Source of the DNA: Macropodus opercularis
Lineage: Eukaryota > Chordata > Actinopteri > Anabantiformes > Osphronemidae
Length of the DNA: 64,000 bases
Reading direction: 5' to 3'
Assembly: GCA_030770545.1 (NCBI GenBank)
Contig: CM061096.1
Location: 6,801,501 to 6,865,500, forward strand
The position numbers were made by a program, and so were the translations under genes. A model generated the notes under the pieces. The model ran no database searches. It saw only the letters and a list, made by a program, of their open reading frames with translations, and was not told the DNA's origin. Of the stretch, positions 13,497 to 23,990 are shown one piece after another; within the stretch, counting starts at the first letter, position 1; each line of letters starts with the position of its first letter.

Positions 13497-16400
13497 CGCT
13501 ATACTAAACTAACTGTATTCATGCCCGCACCTGCATCTAGCATGAAATGATATTCACGCACGCACACACACTGCTGCTGCAAGGTGGAAATATTGCTTTC
13601 ATTTGGATAGACAGACAATACTTTATTAATATTAAAAGGGAAATTCCAGGCCACTAATTTATCGTATAATTCTGGATCCAGAGATGAGACTAAAGCTGTA
13701 AAACGCCGTAGTTGCAAGTTGCACACACCTTGTTGAGTGCTGCCACTCTCTGGGCGAGCTGGGCTTCGATCTCAGGCAGCGTCTCAGCCCTCTGCAGCGT
13801 TTGCTGCAGCTTCTGTTTGGCATCATCCAGACGCTCCTGAAGCTGCCGGTTCTTCTCCTCGCTCTGCAAGCAGACGGGGAGAATGGGAGCGGAGGTGAAA
13901 ACTAGAGCGCCAGCGAATATTGCCGAGGGCAGCAGAGACGATTAAAGCCACTGAGGGGAGAGGAGCTGCATTGATGGCGAGCTGTGCGTTCCAACGTTAA
14001 ACGGGGCCAAGCTGCCAATCAACACCAGAAACACGGAGCCACACGGGGATGAAAGAGGCGCTTCCCACCTGTCTGTAGAGCGACTCTTTGCTGGCCAACT
14101 CGTTTTCTAGTTTATCTTTTATGTCGTGGAGAGACGTCGCCTCCCTCTGGGCGCTCAGGTACCTGCAAACCAGAACAAACAGCAGACAGATGGAGCAGAG
14201 AGAGGAGCTTATTTTAGGAGATGGAAATCTCTGAGAAACACGGAGGAAAAACACAAACCTGCGTTCTAATGTGGTGATTCTCTCCTCCATGTCTTCCCTT
14301 TGACAGAGAGCCTGGAATAATTTGAAGGAGAACGTATATGTAACCATCCAGATGTAGAAAGTAAAAACACCAAAGAGAAAAATAGCGAGAGTCAAATCTA
14401 CATGTCAGTGTTGATCAAAGGAAATCAAAGACCTGGCAGCTATTAGCTGGAGAATGATAATGACTGGTTATTAGTTACTGCTGACAGATTTCAGAAGCGG
14501 ATACTTTTACAGTTGCACACGTGTACATGACACTGAGTGGAAACGGGGGAAAGTGGGAAGATAAAACAGCAGCAACTGGGGGGAGCCAGAAGTGGAGCAA
14601 GGGAGAAATGTTTGCTGTAACAAAATGTTTCCCTTCCCTTTCAACACGCTACCCACAAAACGCCTGCAGCTCTGTCGCCGTGGCTACAAGGCGTCGACCG
14701 TGTCAGTCTCACCTCTTTCACATCTCTCTGCAGTTTCTGGTTGGCCTCCTCGGACCGGGCCAGCTCCCTCCTGGCAGACGTCAGCTGCTCCTCGATCTCT
14801 CCGACCTGATGGGAAGCGAGAGCGCGGGACAAAAGGTTGAGTGAGGACACACCAATTTTTTTTTCTAGCTTGATAAAAGCATTAGACCACGAGAGTGTCT
14901 CTGAGCACCTGTCTGCACATGAGGGCCAGTCTCTCTTTCAGCTGTCCCAGCTCCACTCTCTGTCTCTCTATCTCGCCCTCTCTCTGCCTGTCGATTTCTC
15001 CGTCATCCAAGATGGAGGACGGGCCATTGGGAAGTCGCTGAGTGAAAGAAAAAGCACAGAGCCTCACTATACACTGACGATGAAGTTTGGGCTACACAGA
15101 ACTGCGCCGCCCACATGAATGAAATACCTCTTTGCCATTGTCTAGTCCTTGCTGCCGTCGTTTGATCTGTTCCCTCAAAGACACAACCTGCAGAACAACA
15201 CAGGGCAAAACAATCAGGACCCCATCAGTGACTTCAGGAACAGGAACAGCACAGAAAGGTGAACTCGCCTCCTGAGAGGACGACTGCAGCTCTTCCTCCA
15301 GGGCCGCCACTCGCTCCAAAGCCACACGTAGCCGTTCCCGCACTTTCTCATCCAGCGCTTTGTGGTGCTCAAACAGGGACTTGAGAGCTTTCAGGACCTC
15401 CACCTCGCTGGAGACCCCGGCCGGAGACTGGGCCTGCCTCTTCACCACCGTCATCCTCAGGCTGCGCTCGTGGCGCGACACCAGGCACTCCAGATGTTCA
15501 AGCAGCAGCTGGAAACGCACTCTGAACCGTTAAAACCGCTCCACTTACAGTAGCTCGATTTAGGTTGCAGGTAAAGACGCGGGTCAAACCTATCAGGCCC
15601 GAACTTCAAATAGCAGTCAAATAAACATGAGAGCATAATGATGAGCAGACATGTGAGAGCACTGACTCGCGTGTTGTTCCTCTCCGCCTTCAGCTCTGCG
15701 ATTTCCTCCTCTCTCTCCAGCAGCTGCTCCCGGCAGAGGTTCAGCTCTTTGGTCAGCACTGCGAACTCCTACAGGGTCACAAGAGGGTGCTGTAATGGAC
15801 TCGGTGATGCACACACACCCATCACACTGCAAGGGTCACTGCATCTACATGTCGGGTTTCGTATATGTTTTTATTCATGACTTCTCCCAGTTAAATGCAA
15901 ATCAGCTTCTCTAGGGACTGACATCAAAACATAAGGTCATCGAGCGCCTGTATTTACCGCATTAAGCACATGCTGGAACGCAGATATACTGGCTGAACAT
16001 ATTTGTATAAAATGTTAGACTTGCCCACCACTATTCAACTCTGGGACTTCCCTAATTTCTACAAATGCCTTCAGAACAAGAATCTGGAAAAATCTGGAAG
16101 GAGACCATGTCTTGTTGTTTTTTCCTGCTGCCTTTTCAGTGGAATAAAACTCCAACTTAACTGGCTTGAATATTCCTTAAAGTTAAGTTTCCTCTTTTAA
16201 AAAACAAGAAACACACAGAAAACCCCCCAAACCTAAGTCATTATGGTTTGCTGCCAAACCATTCAGCTAACCCATACAACTCAATTAACTCCAGTCACCA
16301 ATCTTTAATTGCGGCAAACCTCACAGAATTTCATGACATTCAACACATGCACACATGCTAAAATATAGCTGAATTGTAGCTCAAAGAGGAAATGACTCAC

Positions 16401-19400
16401 TACAAACCGCCTTAATAGCACATAGAGTATAATCTTTATATACGTCTGCCACGGCACTCGCACTTCGTGGCTCTTAAACCAGAGCTCAGTATAAAATCTA
16501 ACAGCTAAGTTTATTGCACGTGTTGCACCTGAAATTGGTTTAATTGCGCAATAACCGTGACTGGCTGTGTGTTTGCCCATCATTAAAACAAATGCCTGGA
16601 GGTTAAACAAGCATGAGAGTGATGGGAATTAGGCCAGTGCAGTGTAATGTCTCAGATTTCCAACTGACAGCAGTCCAGTTAAATTGTTGTGGTTTTGTGC
16701 AATTTACTCCAATTATGTATAATTGTGTGGTTAGCTGCATGATAGTTGTGATTAAAATCAGCTGCCTTTACTATAACTCAACAGTATCTATGGCAACACA
16801 TCAACAAAGAGAGAATGAGTGATGCTATCAAGTCGCCTGGACAGAGTCTAACTTACAGTAGAGGTGAGACGAGGTCTCTCCCGACCCATCACTGCACACG
16901 ATGCTCACTACGTACACTCATGAGCGATCGTGGCACGGAACACATGTGAGCGCACGCCGGCCTCGAACACGTGCGCACCCAATCATGTGTGTTTTCAAAA
17001 AACGCTTATGCAAACGAGCCGTTAAAGGGCACCGGAGCGTGCGCGGCGCTGCTGTTATCTTCGCCCTGTGTTAACAGCGATCGGTTTACCCACGCGGGAG
17101 CAAACAGGCGCTTGGCCACAACCAAAATTCATTTCAGAGAGACACAGCGTGTGCAGCTCCCATCAAGCTGATGGGAGCTGAGCTGATGTGCTTGCCGGAC
17201 TGAGATGGGAGGAAGAAGTGAGAGGAAAGATGGAAGGAGGAAACTGCAGCGTGCAGATGGCGTGTTCTAGGCCCAGAGGATGTTATAATTCTGGGATTAA
17301 TACGTGTACTGTACAAGATGGTGTGAGCTGGACCACTGATAGCAGACACTTTCTAGATCCCTCTCTCTCATTTGGTCGCCGTCATCATTTTTGGGTTCTG
17401 ACTGCAAATCATTCAGCTCCCTGGCTGCGCTCGCGCTCACCTCGCCACTCTGTCCCTTCATCCCTTTCAGTCTGCCGCTGGCATGATACATGACATCTAA
17501 AACAGACTGTAGGAGACGCCCTATTAACATGCAGCAAAATGCAAATGCTTGTGATTCGTTAGTCTCTGTGTGCTTCCTATCACCAGGTTTTTTCCTCTCT
17601 GTGCCATGCTGTAGCACTCTCCCTCCCTCTCTCCTACTTTCCTGCCTTGGCAACGTCTACACGCACAGACAAACTCAGTGAACTCATCTACTGTAGCGCG
17701 TATCCCACTGCTCCATGTGTTCTCCTCTATCTGCGCGTGTTTCTGCAGATATGTGCGCCATATCGAACGGCATTTTGATACGTCTGCCACAAAAAAAGTT
17801 TCTAAGAACCAGGGAGGCCTCATCACTGCCCCAGGCTTCAAAAAAGACAGCGGCTTGAAAATAGAGACGGAGCCTGTGTATGAGTCGCCCTCAGCAACAT
17901 TATTACGTAATATAAGTTATATCTACAATGTTCAAATGTTTGGGATCATTGCAAACATCAGCTAAGCTAAGCTAACTCCAAAGAGGTTTCTCTGTCGCCG
18001 GAACACGGGACTAATGTTTGGTGATGATGAGCCTCTACATACAGCAGAGGAAGCTGTTTCCATAACAGCTGCACAACATGAACAATGTGTCTGCGCTGCT
18101 GCTCTGATCAATTCAATCCTTACAAATAGAAGTTGTAATTAGAGCAAAACGTATCATAACATCAACGTGTTTTTGACCTTGTAACTCTCTCTCTATTTTG
18201 CCGTCTGACTCACGCTTTAGACTTAACGTCTGAGAAACCAAAATGAAAAAAGAAAGAAAATGTTTCTACCTCAATCATTCACTTCTTACTACAAAGTATT
18301 AATAGCATCTGAAAAGGATAATCCTTCAGATCTGAAAGCACCAGAACAGATGTGATGTGATGTGAGGTTCACGTCCACATCACTGTATTTAAAAAAAACC
18401 CCAACAGTATCATAAAGAAATCCCATCAGCGCCGCCTGGACCAGCTACAACATTAAAATCCTGCTTACAGGTTCACACATCAATAATTCAGCGGCGTGAT
18501 AGGAACCATTTTCACTATGAGTACTTTTGAAACAAGAGTGTGCTACATTCTTCTGATGATCCTCATTTGTTTTCACTCAGGGCAGATGTGAATGCAGGGT
18601 CTCAGCTCACACACACTATGTAGTAATAGGTACTTTTAAACACCGCTGACAAGACTTAGCTGATATTCTACACGTACATTTGTTTTATCTTGGATAATAA
18701 TCGAATGATTTACTGTAAATATATTAATGCTGTTTTTTTTTAATTGTTACTGTGCATCATTGATTTGTTTTTCATCTCCACCATCGGAGCTAAAGCTAAT
18801 AGCGTTCATCCAGTGCTAACAGAAGCATAAAACAACAAAGCAACGTTTAAAACAGTTTGTTGAAGGAAATTCTATTCTACACGTTTGGCTTCACGCTACG
18901 TTTGGCTACAGAACGTCCTGTGTTGTGGGGGCAGGCCGTAGAAATGTAATGTGACGTTTTGGGACCTCAGGTCTTCGTTTTGGGGTGAAATGTTCCTCGG
19001 GGCTAAAAGGCAGGGTTAGAGTTTAGGATGTGCGTGCACTTTTGATTCTGCTGTAGATCAGGCATCACCAGCAGGGCCCTTACACATTTCTGTGACCTTG
19101 CCAACGTAAGACACAAATGACCTATATCAGCTCCTACACTGATTGATCCTCCTACACCCTGAAACTTCTGATTCTTCCAGGAGGATCAGTGGCTCCTGTT
19201 CCGCCTTTCGAACCAACACCACACACAGCGTTCGTACTGTACCTGTGGCAGGGCGATGGACAGCTGCCTCTGTAGCGACTCCTTCTCGTGGCCCAGCTCT
19301 CGCAGGCGTAGGTGGGCTGTCCCCAGACTCTCCTGGGTCTCCCTCAGGCTCTCCAGCAGCCTCTCCCTCTCCGTCAACATGTTCACCATCAGCGACTCCA

Positions 19401-19569
19401 AGTTGCCCGTGCTTCCCCCCTCGTCGCCGCCTCCACGGGGCTCCCGGCTGCCGTAGCCCCCGATGCCTCCCATCCCTCCGCCCATCCCACCTCCTCCCCC
19501 CGCCGGGGAGGATGAGCCACCTCCTCCACGTCCATCTTCAGAGATGGTGGGCATCACCTCGCACATCAT
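2894..19569 (-). CDS. ppfia3: Liprin-alpha-3, presynaptic active-zone scaffold (29 coding exons, 1228 aa)
   Basis: Liprin-alpha proteins bind LAR-type receptor tyrosine phosphatases, RIM, CASK and GRIP and organise presynaptic active zones. The joined exons give 1228 residues (human PPFIA3 about 1194) and stay in frame throughout. The N-terminus begins MMCEVMPTISEDG, as in PPFIA3. Residues about 55-650 are coiled coil, including LLLEHLECLVSRHERS. Three SAM domains follow: about 860-935 (WVGMPAWYVAACRANVKSG), 985-1050 (WVGNDWLPSLGLPQYRSYF) and 1076-1160 (VMVWSNERVMCWVQTIGLKE). The protein ends VRTYSC, the PDZ ligand known to bind GRIP. PPFIA4 was considered but fits the N-terminus and C-terminus worse, and neighbouring genes support PPFIA3. 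Oddities are a glycine-rich insert at residues 14-52, one GC-AG intron and a 27-nt microexon. The start is the first ATG of two in a row, downstream of a spliced leader. Confidence 0.95.
5640..5810 (+). mobile_element. Decayed non-LTR retrotransposon, reverse-transcriptase YADD box
   Basis: The plus strand here translates to VGVLLYADDIILLAEH. The YADD core with its flanking hydrophobics is the catalytic box of LINE reverse transcriptases. After a frameshift near 5730 a second frame reads AAWCCK, as expected downstream of this box. Stop codons on both sides show that it is dead. It lies in the ppfia3 intron between exons 4649-4474 and 6274-6177, on the opposite strand. The clade is not resolved. 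Confidence 0.65.
6975..7330 (+). repeat. Purine-rich (GA) low-complexity tract in a ppfia3 intron
   Basis: The plus strand is dominated by A and G, with runs of GACAGACAGACAGAGAGAGAGAG and GAGGAGAGAGGAG, interrupted in the middle. It lies between the 27-nt microexon (6944-6970) and the exon at 7421-7486, so the transcript carries it as a pyrimidine-rich stretch upstream of the microexon acceptor. Pyrimidine-rich upstream sequence is typical of PTB-regulated neuronal microexons; that role here is inference. Confidence 0.6.
13417..13494. repeat. (CA)n microsatellite, about 39 units
   Basis: Uninterrupted CA dinucleotides run for 78 nt inside the ppfia3 intron between exons 13863-13729 and 12909-12826. 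It is likely to be length-polymorphic. Confidence 0.97.
13605..13655. repeat. Possible retroposon tail remnant
   Basis: The sequence GATAGACAGACAATACTTTATTAATATTAAAAGGGAAATTCC resembles the very common fish motif in which GATA-type repeats precede ACTTTATT...AAGGGAAATTC at the end of interspersed repeats. It sits just after the CA microsatellite. Assignment is from memory of that motif, and the family is not identified. Confidence 0.4.
15769..19242 (-). other. ppfia3: Largest coding-region intron of ppfia3 (3.5 kb)
   Basis: No exon, RNA gene or recognisable transposon is seen. It begins with GTACAG and ends CTGTAG. Short open frames in it show no family resemblance. Confidence 0.6.
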
Positions 19570-20110
19570 TTTGAGGCCTGGGTGTGAGAGGTGTTATCTG
19601 CCAACACGTCTGGGACACTTGAGTTCAGTGTCTGGTGGAGGACCGAACAGTTCTCGTCATGAAATGATCAATGGAGACCTTTCTGTGTGGGTGCTTTTCT
19701 CTCAAGCTGATTGGCTGAGCGAGGCAGGTAGGGTCAGAAGGTCAAGTTATGTGAATGTGTAACAGGAAAGTGGGGAAAGTGATATTAAACACCAGCAGTG
19801 ATTGTGAGAAACAGTGAATGGTGCCGAGGCCGGAGGATGTGGTGGGAGGGATAGGGTTTGGGGGTGCAGGGGTAGGAGGGAGACGTGCAGGTTTGGTGGG
19901 TGACCTCTGACCCCTGGCCAAAGCTTCACTGAGGCAAGAGATTAACCTGAAAAGAGAAGAAGAAAGACAGAGGTACTTTTAGCCAAACACTGTGTGTGAC
20001 TGGATGACGAGTGCAGCTGGTGGAGGACAACGGTGAAAACGATGGAGGCCACACTTCTAGAAATGTGTCGGTTCTGATCTAACATAGCATCACTAATACG
20101 GATCCATGCT

Positions 20111-20111
<1 letters not shown>

Positions 20112-20145
<34 letters not shown>
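20112..20145. repeat. (CA)n microsatellite, 17 units
   Basis: A pure CA dinucleotide run in the ppfia3 leader intron. Confidence 0.95.
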
Positions 20146-20148
<3 letters not shown>

Positions 20149-20850
20149 CCTTCCAGGCGTGTTCCCAGACCTCAAAGAAAGAATAATCACTGCTGTCGCT
20201 GGCATCGCGATACTCAACGTCTGGACTAATTCATCCATCAGTGCGTGTCTCGACTCCGTGTGTCCGTGCGTCCGTAGCCTTCATGCTAATCTGGTAATTA
20301 TAAATGCGTATGATACACAGAAGCGAGTCGTGAACGGAGGCTTATACGTCGGCTGCCTTTAGAAACGCCGTCACGCAAACGGCGAACGATCCTCGGGCCC
20401 GAGGGTCGGAGGAAGATGCGGCGCTGTTTCAGACGCTCATGTGAAAAAAGGGTGTCATCATGAACTGTAATTACGAGCTGTATCCAGGAGGAAATAGGTT
20501 TCAATCCTAAGGCTCCGGACCGCGTCTGTAGAGAAGCTCTGGACGCATCAGGACGCGTCTCGTCCTCGGACTGGAAACGAGGAGCTGTCTTAGCAAAATA
20601 AAAGGCCAGACGAGGAAAACGCTCAGTTTTGTCTTCCATGCAGGGCTGTGGAGGATAGCCCCGCACGGCTACCACATCATGGTGGGAGGTGCCAATCATC
20701 CTGTAAATGATCTAGGCCCAATTAACACGTCAAATCACGGGGTAATACGCGTTTTTATTTGTGATTTGATTAACTTTATTGTAGGTAAACGCTGCGTCGC
20801 TCGGGTTTATTCCGACCGCAAGGCGTCTATTTCCTATCAACACCCCAGTG

Positions 20851-20866
20851 CCCCCCCCCCCCCCCC
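20851..20866. repeat. Homopolymer C16
   Basis: Sixteen consecutive C on the plus strand (G16 in the ppfia3 transcript sense), close to the leader donor. It may be miscounted by sequencing. Confidence 0.9.
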
Positions 20867-20964
20867 ATAAAAACAGCTGGACGGTCTAACGCACCGCTAG
20901 ATCCGTGCGCCGCACATACATCACGGCGGATTGCAGCCAGCGCCGGAGCCTGTGCGTGTCTTAC

Positions 20965-21150
20965 CCTCTCCATCATCGACAGAGGAAGGAAACGAAGGCG
21001 CATCGTGGCCCGGTTCACTCCATCAGATCATCCCAGAGTCGGAGGCTGCAGGTTATCCCCGTTACAGCCCGGTTACCAGCCTGCCCCATCCCCTCCCTCA
21101 CGGTGCTGCGTCAAACTGCCCAGAGGAAACACGAACCACATCCGGCTGAT
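20965..21150 (-). promoter_or_regulatory. ppfia3: ppfia3 non-coding first exon and promoter region
   Basis: A good splice donor at 20965/20964 on the minus strand marks the end of a leader exon running upwards to roughly 21000-21150. The surrounding 200 bp is richer in CpG than the flanks. No TATA box is obvious, consistent with a CpG-type promoter. The transcription start is not determined. Confidence 0.45.
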
Positions 21151-23710
21151 ACTTTCACAATAAAACAACTCAACAGGGGAACAGCTGCACAAAGAAGAGA
21201 ACAAAAATAATCTAGAAAGATCTTCTAATAATTATTATTCATTGCAGATTTGTTTCCTACTCCGTTGCAAATGACATGGTTTATTACATCATTTCTATCA
21301 TTTCTATTAAGCAGTGATTCTATCCCTGGTGACACATCTTAATTTCGCCCCGTTTTTAACATAATGCTTAAAGAGAGTTTGTTAGTGGACGCAGATTTGC
21401 CATTAAGGTCAGGAAAGACTTCAGCTATAGCTAAAATAGGATATTATTTTATTTTCTATTCAAATAATAAGTCAAACAAATTAAAAATATTTTTCTTTGG
21501 ACAATTTGTACAATTTAAGAGCGACCGATATGTAACTTTATTCTGACAAGAAATGTGTGTTTCCGCATTTCTGCCGCGTGTTTTTTCAGTAACTTCATAC
21601 TTTAGCATCGTTTATCTTCCCTCATCTCCGCTTCTCCTGCGAAGGATGCTGGGTCTTAAAGAAACAAGCTTTAATCTGCTGTGACTGAACCCGCTCTCAC
21701 CCTCCTGCCTGGTCCGCGTTGCTGCTTCCTACCATAAATCACAACACACACGGTCAGTGCAGATACACCAGATTATTTCGTCCTTCCATTGCCACCGCTT
21801 TGGTAATTGCCGCCCGACAATATAATTGAACAATTGCGCCCTCTAGCGAGTCGGTAGGAGAAATTCATGGGAACCACAAGGCTTAGGGTTAAATGTGTAG
21901 TTTTAAGATTTTGATTTTTGCCAAACTAAACATAATGAAGAAGGTCAGAGTCTGTGATTATTATCTTTAAAATAATCAGACATTTGCATTTTTTTTTATA
22001 ATTTTATATGCAAATTCTGTAGTTTGTTGTAATTAAATACAACTTTGGACATAAAATAATGTACTGCAGGTTTCAGACAGACAGGATGGTAAAAGTCTCG
22101 ATCACCAGTCATGAAGGTTTCGCTCAGCCTATCAGAGCCCAGAGGAGGTGGGCCCCAAGTCCCCGAGGGGGAGGGGGGGGGGGTGGAGGTGATGTAATGT
22201 CCTCTATAGAGACGCTGATGCAGGGTGCATCCAAATTAACCCCCCCCCCCCCACCACCCAAAATAAAAATAGTTTGGAGACTTGGAGCAAGAAGAAGAAG
22301 AGAAGCAACAGCAAACAGCAGAAACAAGACCAAGTGTTTCACTTGCAGCTTCTGACAACATGTTTGTCTGTGTCACTAGAGTTACCAGAGTGTCTGATTA
22401 CATCATCGCTACAAGCACTGCATGTCCAGCCTGCATTGTACCGAAAGGAACAAGAAATTAAAACAGCATCGATTATCATTTTGAAAACCCTGATTTCCAC
22501 AACAAAAACTACAAATCACTGATAAAACCAGCATAATTCTGTAGAAATCAGCCTTATTACTAAATAAATGGCATCTTTCAGATTCCTTTTCATCCAATTA
22601 CCTTTGGCTCAATTTGCAGATTTAGGACCCAAGAACAGGCGCAAACTGTCCCAAACATTTCTACTTAACTACATGTAGCAGGCCCTCAGTCTGTTTATTT
22701 AGTCTATTAATTACTGCGAAATGTAACAGCCTCTGTGACCTCTGATGAAAGTAAAATAATAATTATAATAATAATAATTTCCGGTATCAGGGAAAAAAAA
22801 TGTTAATGTAAATGTTAACATAACATAACAACATAATAACATTAGTTTGTACTCCACATTAAAAAAAAGCAGGTCTTCCAATATTATTTTATTGCTGAAA
22901 TTAAATTAATTGGAAAACGCAAATAATTAAATTACCAGTTCAACTATGCAGCAGCATTTAAAAGTTAATAGTATTGTGGCAGCAATGGTGGACAACGCTG
23001 GCAGAGAAATTCCAGGATCTGTGTTTAAACTCAAACATGTGTGAGCTTATACTTAAATAAGAGAAAGTCTAATTTAAGTAATGACACATGATGGAACAGC
23101 TGGTTTTGAAATTATATCCATTGAAAATAAATGTGCTCTTGTGTGACTCATGCACATTCCTGATCCTGGCAGCCTCCTTAAAGACGTCTTTATCTGGCTT
23201 GTGTGACAGCAGTGACTGACAGGAGGCAGCTGCATGGACACCAGGAGAGGAGGGGCCTCGTGGGGTCATGACAGGTCAGCGGGTTGGAGGAATGCTGAGA
23301 GGAATGCCCAGAGTGAGCATCTCGTCAACAGGACGACAACAAGGATCAGCAGGTCCCCAGGGGGCCATGACAGTCTACAACAGACCCAAGATCTGCACAG
23401 CACAAGGTGACCTGCAGGAAAGAAGGCTCCCAGAAGACCCACCCAAGCAGAGCGTGTTGCACTCAGTCAGTCAGCCTCCATCCGCTTGTCCTTCTCTACT
23501 GCTGAGGTTATTAAAGCTACAGAAAAAAAATGGAGTTCTACAGACCTGCTTTAGAGGTGTTAACTTAAGACTTTATTTGAAGATGTTGATTTTTACACTT
23601 GAGACCATCCATGAATGAAAACATCCAGAACACTGAGGAATTCTGAGAACATGTGAAATCATCTCTGCTGTTATGAGATCTTTAATCTAATACAGACCAC
23701 AGAAAGGTTC
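21151..23710. other. Intergenic, ppfia3 promoter to nucb1 3' end
   Basis: No gene is recognised. It is AT-rich (22600-23000) and includes complementary G and C runs near 22.2 kb. The nucb1 3' UTR probably extends into the right part: a minus-strand AATAAA at 23572-23577 is one candidate polyadenylation signal. Confidence 0.5.
22165..22252. repeat. Paired G-run and C-run
   Basis: A G-rich run around 22165-22180 (GAGGGGGAGG then about ten G) is followed about 60 nt later by a C run around 22240-22252. The two can pair into a hairpin in single-stranded form, and the G run can form a quadruplex. Confidence 0.7.
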
Positions 23711-23895
23711 TCTCCGGGGTCAACGGCTTCCTCCCACAGTCCAAAGACATGCAGTTAGGCTCTAAAATTGCCCGTAGGTGTGAGTGTGCGTGTGACCTGT
23801 CCAGGGTGAACCCTGCCTCTCGCCCATACACAGCTGGGATTGGCTCCAGCACACCCGCGACCCCGACGGGGGAGAAGCGGTACAAAATGAGTGAG
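23711..23895 (+). repeat. Common fish interspersed-repeat fragment
   Basis: The plus strand reads CTTCCTCCCACAGTCCAAAG, then AAATTGCCCGTAGGTGTGAG, GACCTGTCCAGGGT, CAGCTGGGATTGGCTCCAGC and GAGAAGCGGTACAAAATGAG in order. These blocks match a repeat tail found in thousands of copies in teleost genomes, remembered as LINE-derived. It lies about 95 bp beyond the nucb1 stop codon, so it is probably transcribed antisense within the nucb1 3' UTR. Confidence 0.7.
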
Positions 23896-23990
23896 ACCAC
23901 AGAAATGAACGCACAGTACAGTAAGTGGAGATTCAGCAGCCCACCTGGATTTGTGTCAGTGCAGATGTGTGCGTGTGTTTTAAGGCTGCA

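Larger units (their letters stand above)
2894..19946 (-). other. ppfia3: Exon map of ppfia3
   Basis: Coding exons in transcript order (high to low coordinate): 19569-19243, 15768-15667, 15508-15269, 15187-15128, 15037-14909, 14805-14713, 14311-14259, 14162-14069, 13863-13729, 12909-12826, 12588-12457, 12068-12006, 11914-11835, 11386-11224, 10975-10782, 10247-10010, 9489-9356, 9145-8991, 8880-8781, 8695-8614, 8518-8318, 7486-7421, 6970-6944, 6786-6611, 6274-6177, 4649-4474, 3776-3708, 3610-3448, 2946-2894. They total 3687 nt. The first coding exon extends back as 5' UTR to an acceptor (TTTTCAG) at 19947. All donors are GT except the GC donor after 15269. Confidence 0.9.
19947..20964 (-). other. 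ppfia3: Leader intron of ppfia3
   Basis: Between a strong donor (GAGAGG|GTAAGAC on the minus strand, exon edge 20965) and an acceptor (CTTTTCAG) at 19947. It contains a (CA)n run at 20112-20145 and a 16-nt C run at 20851-20866. No coding exon is recognised. Confidence 0.55.

Noticed and set aside
23268..23618. A 116-aa plus-strand open frame near the nucb1 3' end
   Set aside because: No recognised family, and it is antisense to the likely nucb1 3' UTR. It may be part of a repeat but I cannot support one.
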